Of a stretch of 15,837 bases of DNA, positions 9,401 to 15,837 are shown one piece after another. How positions within the stretch are numbered: position 1 is the first letter of the stretch; each line of letters begins with the position of its first letter. Below the pieces are notes generated by a model. It searched no databases. It was not told the DNA's origin and was given only the letters and a program-made list of their open reading frames with translations. Source of the DNA: Chloromonas sp. AAM2 (lineage: Eukaryota > Chlorophyta > Chlorophyceae > Chlamydomonadales > Chlamydomonadaceae); assembly GCA_004335635.1 (NCBI GenBank), contig QAXH01002609.1, positions 1,041-16,877 on the forward strand. Reading direction: 5' to 3'. The translations under genes and the position numbers were made by a program.

Positions 9401-12219
9401 TTGTTAGTCATAGGTGGCTGCGCAGCTGCTGTCTTAGACAGGCCAGCTGGCCGGGCAGTTGCCACCTGTTCTGGCATCCAATTCGCCTGCTGATGATGCT
9501 TCAGTGGCCGTTGCTGCAGCATGCCGAGCTGCCGCCTCATTGCAGCTAGCTCGGCATCCAATTGCTGCTCAAACACGTCGCTGCATGCATCATCATCTGC
9601 TGGTGAGCTGCGCAGTAAGCCCATGTCATGCACTGCCTGCAGAGCGCTCACAGTTGCACCATCCGCCTCCTGCTGCACTGCCGTACTTGAATCTTCGCCA
9701 GCATTTCCGTTTTGTGCCTGCTCACTGACACCACCAGCATCACCACTGTGCTTCTCAGAGGCAAATGTGGGAACTGCCGTAGCATCGCTTTCGTCAGGTG
9801 GTGAGACTGCATCTGTCCTGTCACTGCTGCTGCTGACGGTGGCTGCTTGTGCGTCTGGCTGCTCTGCCTGGGTTGGAATGGACTCCCTGACAACAAACTC
9901 ATCCTGAACAGAACCTGCGGTTACTGCGGGTGCTGTTTGCTGGGTTCGCTGGTCCTGCGGGTTAGTAGCAGCACTGATGCCTTGTGGATCCAAGGTGGCC
10001 TGCAGGAGGGAGGCATCCTGCTGAGGGGTGCCGGTTGCTGGCTGACCCGCGGGTGGTGGCGGGTCACTGGATGCGGGTGCCTGGGGCGGGCGCATGAAGG
10101 CGGGGAACAGCGGCAGGGGCGGCAGGTCTGCAGCTGTGGGCAGTGGGCGGAAGGAGAAATCCTCTGCAAGCAAGGGTCATAAGGAGCATGAGAAAATCAT
10201 GATCAGAAGGTAAAGCTCATGACAAGCTCAGGAAACTACGCAGACATGTACTGTTGCAAGTGGCGTGTACTCAACACTGCATTCTTATTGTGTCACAAAG
10301 TGTCCATTGACGAGACAGTTCGTGTACAGATGCTCATCTGCTTATGTTGTGTCACATGTTGTTGTCTGGTGACGAGACACTTGTGCAAAGATTCTCATGA
10401 AGGATGCATGCCTGACTGTCTCTTGCTCGATGATGCTTGTCCAAGGCAGTTGTGCTTCAATGCAAATGGTGAGTACTCTTACTGGTTTGCTGTGCCTTGC
10501 CCAAGGACATCAGCTTTTTGCTGGCCCAGTCATGCATGCTGTTGCCCTGCGCACCTGTCATGCCGCCCGGTGGCTGCCTGCCCAGCCCTGCCCTGCTGTT
10601 GCTCCAGCGCGGGGCGTCCCGCGGCACTGCCTCAGCAGCGGGTGCATCACGCGGGCTGCTGACTGCTGCGGGCTGAGCACTGGCAGGCACCATGAAGTTG
10701 TTCTCAAAGGCACGCGTCACCTCCTGCTGGGCCCGCTGGTCTTGCAACCGACTGCGACAAGGCAAGCCATCACATGCCACACATTAGGTAGACTCGAATG
10801 ACAGGCATGATGCACACTACGTGTGACACCAGTGCACACCATGCAGGCAAACCACTCTCTTGACTGGTGGTACTTGTCGGTGCCGTTCCAGCAACAACAC
10901 CAAACAATGGACGTGCATATTTAGAAAACGGACATGTGATTTGTCAAACGTGATGTGACAGCATTGATGTGACCGCCTTGCACTCACAGCCTGTGTGTTG
11001 TGATCTGAGCCTGTCTGAGCCTGAGCCTGTCCGCCTCCAGCGCTGCCAGCTCGCGCTCCATCTGCTGCTGGTAGCGCTCAGCACGCAGCTTGTCCTGTAG
11101 ATCATATGGTAATTGGAGCCAACTCTCAGCAGTCATGGGGTGCCCAAGGATCACGCAGTGTTGCATGCTTGCCTTGTGGTGGCCTGTCATGAGTGGCATG
11201 CTTCCCTTGGGGTGGTGTGCACATGTCAGAAATACCAAATAGAATGGTTCAGTGCTCGGAACTCAGCATGTTTGTCAGGCATGAATTGAAGGCATACGCA
11301 TGAAAATGCAGTGTCAGATGCTTGAATAAACATACATACGGTCAAGCATGCCTGGCTACATTGTGTGCATACCTGTGCCGCCTTGAATCGTTCCTGTGCC
11401 CGCGCCTGTGCCTCCACAGACTGTTGAACCTTGCCCTGCTCAACCTGCCAAGATCTGCATGCACCAACAGGCAGCACACTACAGCACATGGCGCGCAACG
11501 CAGATCCTTGTTGGTGACATCTGACTTGCTGTGCATTGCAAAGTTCAAGTACATGCAAGCACTGCGTACCTGAGGCTGGTCTGTTGAGCTTGTTGCACAG
11601 GGTCTGGCACAGCAGGCTCCTGAGGTACGCATGGAGGGGTGGCATGGGTGCCATACTGCTCATGCATGCGGCTGTTCTTGAAATCCAGCTGCTGCGGCTT
11701 ACGGCGCTGTGCAGCCCGTGCTGCTGCGTCTCGCACAGCTTCCTGCTGGTTGCGTGCATGCTGTGAGTCTGCATGGGCTTGGCTGAAACCCTGTGCCTTC
11801 TTGCGTGCGGCCTCAAGGATTTGTTGCCTGCGGGATTGATGGTTGGCTGTTTTCTCATGCACGCTGAGCCGCTCCTGCCGTGCTTGCTTGATGGCCTGTG
11901 CGGACCTTGCCAGCTGTCTTTGGTTGAACTGGTATTCTTGCGCTTGGCGCTGCTGCCTCTGCATATGGGCTGCCTGCGCGAAAGCTTGTGCGTCCTGCTG
12001 TGCCTGACCTATGTTCTCAACTGCAATCTGCAGCTGGCCTTCAAGAAGCAATAGCTCCTCCGCACGCTGGTCGTCTCCCATGCGCTGAGTGTCCATTTGC
12101 GCTTCGGTCAGCATTTGCTCGACAGTAGCTTTGTACAGTTGCCCAGACGCCATGGCGTTGGCGCGCTGCTGCTCCCGCATTTGCTGCAATCGCATTGCAT
12201 GTTGTTTCCTGACGTCCAT
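6415..12219 (-). CDS. Coiled-coil protein with CEP295/Ana1-like N-terminus and long low-complexity tail (7 exons)
   Basis: Proposed exons in reading order: 12219-11570, 11454-11373, 11094-10988, 10751-10483, 10163-8904, 8580-7135, 6815-6415. All introns are GT-AG and the phases join (2, 0, 2, 1, 1, 1), giving about 1404 residues ending in TGA. Residues 1-200 are a charged, Gln/Ala-rich coiled coil (RLQQMREQQRANAM; IGQAQQDAQAFAQAA). From memory, the spacing and pattern match human CEP295, from its VREQER segment to its MGEGHRQA segment, without gaps. CEP295/Ana1 sits on the centriole wall and acts in centriole maturation. Further coiled coil follows in exons 2-4 (LAALEADRLRLRQAQ). Residues about 370-1270 are Pro/Ser/Gly/Gln/Thr-rich and probably disordered, with repeated LGLSPG words, an Asp/Leu-rich segment (DLDLDDLDIDEILALQLPGI) and an acidic run at about 1113-1132. 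The last exon begins after a strong polypyrimidine acceptor. No C-terminal ALMS-type motif was recognised. The ATG at 12217-12219 follows an in-frame stop, but an upstream exon using the CACAG acceptor at about 12230 is possible. Gene model strong; family assignment tentative. Confidence 0.75.
7553..7610. repeat. Coding trinucleotide microsatellite (Asp/Glu tract)
   Basis: A run of ATC/AAC and then TTC triplets on the plus strand reads on the minus strand as GAA/GAT/GTT codons. It encodes a Glu run followed by a long Asp run and then DVDDVDDVD. It lies inside the sixth exon of the minus-strand gene and keeps frame. Length polymorphism is expected. Confidence 0.85.
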
Positions 12220-12338
12220 GATGTTGACTGTGCACACAACTGTGCCTTACATTAGGTGGCGGGCGCCAATGCAACCTTCTGGTCAGCTTGGAAGCAATGC
12301 CACAAACGGCATGGTGGCCTGCCTTTCAGTACTTGGCC

Positions 12339-12382
12339 AGAGCAGTAGCATGCATGTGGAAGAGCAGTAGCATGCATGTGAT
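12339..12382. repeat. 22-bp tandem duplication
   Basis: Two adjacent copies of a 22-base unit beginning AGAGCAGTAGCATGCATGTG occupy 12339-12360 and 12361-12382. They differ only in the last two bases. They lie about 120-165 bases upstream of the proposed start codon of the minus-strand gene, so they are in its promoter or 5' UTR. Confidence 0.85.
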
Positions 12383-12390
12383 GGGTTGAG

Positions 12391-12398
12391 TGACGTCA
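12391..12398. promoter_or_regulatory. CRE-like palindrome TGACGTCA
   Basis: This perfect octamer is the classical binding site of CREB/TGA-type bZIP factors. It lies about 170 bases upstream of the ATG at 12217-12219, a plausible promoter position for the minus-strand gene. A single octamer carries little weight without expression data. Confidence 0.25.
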
Positions 12399-12560
12399 TA
12401 CTCCCTTAACACTTAATGAGTTGACCAACCTGTTGATTGCATGACAGACGCTGATGTGATGTACATTCTATTGCAATCTGCAATACTATACCTAACCCTA
12501 CTAATACAAGGTACCCTCGTTTGATTGTTGTGAGCGATCATACAGGCTGGCTTCCTAAAA

Positions 12561-12662
12561 TTACGAGGAGGGAGTGCAGACCATGAAGCACGTCCAACGC
12601 AAACATCAACTGGTTGCGCAAATTGCAAAAATTTCTCCTAGTAAAGGGGAATCTGACCGTGT
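12561..12662 (-). repeat. 102-bp coding-like repeat, left copy (inverted)
   Basis: Read on the minus strand, this segment matches 15573-15674 on the plus strand over 102 ungapped positions with 11 mismatches by eye (about 89%). In the minus-strand frame it is open and reads TVRFPFTRRNFCNLRNQL, then MFALDVLHGLHSLLV. The differences include synonymous changes (GAC/GAT, CTC/CTT, TTT/TTC) and conservative ones (Met/Leu, Leu/Val), which suggests the ancestor was protein-coding. The family is not recognised. Homology stops sharply at both ends. Confidence 0.85.
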
Positions 12663-12880
12663 CAGCAAGGGGTGGTGAGTCCCGTGTGGCCATCACCCCA
12701 CAGAATACCTTCCGAAAGCATCCCGTTAGCCATATAAATGGCATGAATTGACAGATTGTCAGGGTTAGGGTCAGTGTCAGAGCTAGTGAAATGGCAACCC
12801 TCACAATGTCAACTGTGAGCCAAAACAGTGCGACCAGCTAAATCTGTCAAAGGTCGAACTTACAACAATCACAACTTTGG

Positions 12881-12903
12881 TCCTAATCCCTAATCCTAAT
12901 CCC
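12881..12903. repeat. Degenerate CCCTAA-like array
   Basis: The sequence holds three irregular TCCTAAT/CCCTAAT-type units. Related words occur at 12491-12501 (CCTAACCCTAC) and, in the other orientation, near 12761 (GGGTTAGGGT). They resemble telomeric repeats but are too short and irregular to indicate a telomere. Confidence 0.4.
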
Positions 12904-13035
12904 TCACAAGTTGACGTACAACATTGGTTCAGATGACCAGACTACTGTCATCAAAGGTTTAAGCTGGTGTCAAATGTCAGTAAAGTGTAAGTGAGAGATG
13001 AGTCGCAATCTGCAAAAACAATTATCTCATACACG

Positions 13036-13580
13036 TCACATGCACCTTGCTTCTCTGGCTGGTGTGGAGTTCGCCGGATTGTTCAGGGCCACTTCTGCCT
13101 CTAGCTGATGCGGCTCCAGCCCCTGCCCTTCCCCTTGTTCATGTGGCCACTGCTGCTGCTGCTGCTGCTGTTTGCGTGCCAGAACGGGTGGCCGTTTAGG
13201 AAGGCCCGCCATGCTCCACAAGCCCACGTGCATTATGTTTCGCGCTGCACTGACACCCCGCTGCCACACCGTGTCGCACAAAGAGCACCTCACGACCTTG
13301 TAGAGCGTTCTGCTCCTTGCGAACTTCACCCCCTTCAGTTTGTGCGCCTTGCACTGCCTGATCAATTGCAGGCCCCTTGGTGGTGGGAGCGTTGCTGCAG
13401 CCCTCAGGCGTTCTGGCTGTGGAGCCATGCCTGCTGCACGGAGCTGGTCTGTGCGCATCGCTCCACAACCGGAATTGGTCTGCAGTGTGGCAGAAAGCAA
13501 TGTAATGATTTAACCGACATTACTACCATCTCCACGAGCACGTCGTTCTCCGTCTTCAGGATGTTCAGATGTTCTTCTTC
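13036..13580 (-). pseudogene. TnpB/Fanzor-like C-terminal fragment with degenerate RuvC-III and zinc ribbon
   Basis: The main exon is 13479-13036 (147 residues, TGA stop). Numbered from that exon, residues 61-82 read KVVRCSLCDTVWQRGVSAAR followed by Asn-Ile. This fits the OrfB/TnpB zinc-ribbon and RuvC-III signature (CxxC, then W-x-R-D-[VI]-x-A-A-x-N), which in TnpB and eukaryotic Fanzor proteins completes the RNA-guided nuclease active site. Two key features are damaged. The expected catalytic Asp is Gly (residue 75, codon 13257-13255), and the first zinc knuckle keeps only Cys43 (LIRQCKAH). A poly-Gln run follows (residues 104-110). Upstream, an exon-like segment ending at 13527 (about 13527-13580; EEEHLNILKTENDVLVEM) has strong codon bias. 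It could join in phase 0 through a 47-base GT-AG intron (13526-13480). No RuvC-I or RuvC-II part was found upstream, so this is probably a relic. A domesticated protein is the alternative. Confidence 0.55.
13141..13171. repeat. CTG/CAG microsatellite
   Basis: A run of CTG triplets on the plus strand, CAG on the minus strand, encodes the poly-Gln run in the TnpB/Fanzor-like frame. It is likely to vary in length and is of no known function here. Confidence 0.8.
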
Positions 13581-15260
13581 ACAGCAGAACGCCGGAGGCC
13601 CCTATTACATCATGATCTTGATCGAGTATACGTAAACGTTCAAGGTCGTTCAAGTTTCAGTGGCCGGCATTACAAGCATTGACTGTGTACATTATAACAA
13701 GATGCCAACTCTGCACATGACCATGGTGTGCAATCCTTGCATCCCACGCAGGCCTTTGTTGCAAAGCAGCTATCCTTTACATTCCACTTTACATTGGCTT
13801 TGATGATCGCCTCTAGTGCGTCAGCCCTTGTAATACTATCCACCATCTATCCACCATGTGCTAGCAATGACAACTGTCCACTCGTTCCTTTACCTGCGCA
13901 ATGCTGACGAAAATTGGCCACACTGGGTGGTCTGAATGTTGCTCCTTTAGCTGCACAGGACGATGTGAACGAAATCAGAGAATAAGCCACAGACTTGCAT
14001 TTCTCTTGCTCGTTCCAGTGCTGCACTTGCAGTTCTCGCACACCAAGAGAGTCCTACACTTTCACGCACACCAGCAGCAGTCATACAATTGTACCTTGAC
14101 GTATGTGGCATGGCAGACACTTCTTCACACGGTATACATAATCGTTACAGGTGTAGTCATGTAATCTGCCTCATAAGGTTGCATCTCCATTGTTTGCCCC
14201 GGACCTCAAGGCTCATGGTTGAAATGCATGGATGCATAATAGAGCACTCGTTGTGATCACAATCCATGCGTGCATGCAGCCAACACAGTAATGGAAAATC
14301 AGCGGTTTCAGCAAGGGAACGATCAGAAGGCAATAATTCGACCCATCCTTTCATGTGCTGTGTCCCAGCAGCATGTACAAGTCAAGACTTCCTGATGCTA
14401 TTGCTGCCGTACGACGGCGTGGCGTTTGCTGTGCGGCAGCAATGTTGAAAGGTTCTGCGGCCATCCTGGCAAGGCTGCCAGGCAAAGTGTTGATTTCACC
14501 ATTCCCTGCGCATGCACACTGAGTAAACAAATCAAAGATGGCAATGGCATATTGAGGCGTGCGTGCAAGAGTTACACAGACGCCATGGCGTTGTTTTTGT
14601 TGTTGTTTTCATGCCTGCTTCAAGGTCAAGAAGAAAAGGTGCAATAGACAGAGTGGTTCCTTCCCAAAGCCGTCCTGATACCTTAGCAACAGGCGCAAAA
14701 ACAAAAAGCTTGCAACTTTGAGGTCATGGCCTGCCCTCGTGCAAGGCTGGCAGGCTTTGCGCCACTGCTGTAGATGCTGAGCCAGTAATGTAATGAAAGG
14801 GTAAAAGGCAACAATGCAGGACTCACTTAATGCATTCAAGCAGCAGCGTATAAATGTGAACGAATTTGCCGCTTGTTCACGTCTGGCGTTCAACAGCAGT
14901 TCGCGAACCAATCTAAAGGTCACCAGTATAGCATGGCTCCAGGTAGCGGTGTGGCGAGGAGCTGCATGCTGCTAGTGCGATGGCAAGATGGGCTGCATCA
15001 TGACCACTCTTCAGTCATGATTCAAATATTTGGCAGGCCTTGCAGTCTCAGCAGGGCGAGGGTGCCACCGGTGCAAGGCGGTCAAGGTGGTTACGTGGCT
15101 AAAGCACGTGAATGAGCTGAGATTTGCACGCTGCTAGTGTTGCGCACAGTGTTGGGACGGATTTCTGGTGGACTGACCACCATAGCTTCACTAGCGGTTT
15201 TCTTGATTGGAGCAAGACGTACATTCTTGTAACACACCGTGGTGTCACCAGCAACCCCCC
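13581..15260. other. Region without recognised genes
   Basis: Both strands were read for splice-joined frames. Only short frames without algal codon bias were found. Base composition is more even than in the exons to the left. The region lies between the Fanzor-like fragment and the inverted-repeat element, and may be decayed mobile-element sequence. Confidence 0.45.
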
Positions 15261-15438
15261 AAAAAAAAGATGTTTGCCAGTTCTGGGACATTTTCCACAA
15301 ACACCACTGGAGCCAGAAGGGTCGTCACAGTGTCCAAGGCAGACACAGACACAGCAGATGCAATCCCTGCGTGCACCTGGAGGGACATCTTTAGACAGTT
15401 ATTGGAAATTGTCTCAGAACTGGCAAACATCTTTTTTT
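15261..15438. mobile_element. Small element with about 40-bp inverted ends (MITE-like)
   Basis: The left arm, 15261-15300, starts with an A run, then GATGTTTGCCAGTTCTGGGA. Its reverse complement, with a few mismatches, forms the right arm at 15401-15438 (TTCTCAGAAC-like, then TGGCAAACATC and a T run). About 100 bases separate the arms. The whole could fold into a long hairpin and has the size of a miniature inverted-repeat transposable element. No clear target-site duplication was found: the flanks are a C run on the left and a CT-rich stretch on the right. Transposase not seen. Confidence 0.55.
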
Positions 15439-15572
15439 CTCTCTGTGCCCCCTTTTGTTGTTGAGGCACTCATGATCCTTTTTGCAATTATGATGACAGC
15501 GTGCCAGTCTGATAGGCGCAGCAGTTGTTCTAGGTGATAGCCTGTGTGAAACATGTCCGTGATCTGTGTGAA

Positions 15573-15674
15573 ACACGGTCAGATTCCCCTTTACTAGGAG
15601 AATTTTCTGCAATTTGTGCAAGTAGTTGCTATTTGCGTTGGATGTGCTTCAGGGTGTGCACTCCCTCCTTGTAA
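15573..15674 (+). repeat. 102-bp coding-like repeat, right copy
   Basis: This is the partner of the segment at 12561-12662, in opposite orientation and about 89% identical. In the corresponding frame it reads TVRFPFTRRIFCNLCK, a stop codon (TAG, where the left copy has CAG), then LLFALDVLQGVHSLLV, so this copy is interrupted. It ends right where the reverse-transcriptase frame opens at 15675, but the two are in different frames. Confidence 0.85.
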
Positions 15675-15837
15675 CACACAATGAGAAACGAGTGGCAAGT
15701 GCTGTGCTACATCAAGCTGCACTTGCTGCTGGTACAATCAAAGTCAAGTATTGTCAAGCGTGGGATCAATGTCCAGCTAGCACGCGACTTCAACACACCA
15801 TTGCATGCAGCCTTTGTCGACTTCCGCAAAGCCTTTG
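15675..15837 (+). CDS. LINE-type reverse transcriptase fragment, 3' end cut by the window
   Basis: The frame is open from 15675 to the window end. Codons 15789-15836 read FNTPLHAAFVDFRKAF, the motif A signature of non-LTR (LINE) reverse transcriptases (A-F-x-D-F-x-K-A-F-D). The Asp after Val is the expected metal-binding catalytic residue. The next Asp would fall just outside the window. Upstream residues (MRNEWQVLCYIKL and on) do not obviously match the finger region, so the element may be frameshifted or truncated 5', as LINE copies often are. Non-LTR elements copy themselves by target-primed reverse transcription in the nucleus. The motif is convincing; completeness cannot be judged. Confidence 0.7.

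Larger units (their letters stand above)
12220..13035. other. Upstream region of the minus-strand gene, no gene recognised
   Basis: This holds the presumed promoter and 5' UTR of the coiled-coil gene, a 22-bp tandem duplication, a CRE-like octamer, one copy of the 102-bp inverted repeat and a telomere-like patch. A minus-strand open frame around the 102-bp repeat is probably part of the repeat, not a host gene. Confidence 0.45.

Noticed and set aside
10397..10801. Plus-strand frame of about 134 codons
   Set aside because: Antisense to minus-strand exon 10751-10483, which fits phase on both sides.
12881..12903. Possible interstitial telomere
   Set aside because: Only about three irregular units with no perfect tandem array, so no chromosome-end or fusion claim is justified.
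13108..13635. Long plus-strand open frame opposite the Fanzor-like exon
   Set aside because: It is the antisense shadow of the minus-strand frame; the minus strand carries the recognisable zinc-ribbon motif and poly-Gln run.
15245..15537. Open frames on both strands across the inverted-repeat element giving similar peptides
   Set aside because: The similarity of the two translations follows from the inverted-repeat arms and is not evidence of a protein-coding gene.

Overview
The window looks like nuclear DNA of a green alga (Chlorophyta, probably a flagellated chlorophyte). The reasons are genes split by GT-AG introns whose exons join in phase, exon codons favouring C and G at third positions (CTG, GTG, AAG, GAG, AAC), long Ser/Pro/Gln/Gly-rich disordered exons, and frequent TGCATGCA-like intronic sequence. 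No prokaryotic operon structure, rRNA, tRNA or CRISPR array was seen. Both gene models were assembled by eye from splice signals and phase; no transcript or homology search was possible.

Layout. (1) 1-4810, plus strand: a 12-exon gene, open at its 5' end, coding for an EF-hand loop built from very short exons, then a helical TPR-like region, a basic Lys-rich patch and a long Ser/Pro-rich tail. (2) 4811-6414: a convergent intergenic region with weak exon-like segments near 4.96-5.2 kb. (3) 6415-12219, minus strand: a seven-exon gene for a protein of about 1404 residues. Its N-terminal coiled coil resembles the N-terminus of the centriole protein CEP295/Ana1, and the rest is low-complexity Pro/Ser/Gly/Gln-rich sequence with an acidic Asp/Glu run. 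(4) 12220-15837: a repeat-rich region. It holds a degenerate TnpB/Fanzor-like C-terminal fragment (zinc ribbon plus an altered RuvC-III motif), two inverted 102-bp copies of a coding-like repeat about 3 kb apart, a small element with about 40-bp inverted ends, and the start of a LINE-type reverse transcriptase cut off by the window end.

The two large genes converge and show no clear functional link. An EF-hand protein next to a possible centriolar coiled-coil protein would suit a flagellated alga, but that is context, not evidence. The most unusual part is the right-hand mobile-element graveyard, with its mutated Fanzor-like fragment between inverted coding-like repeats.
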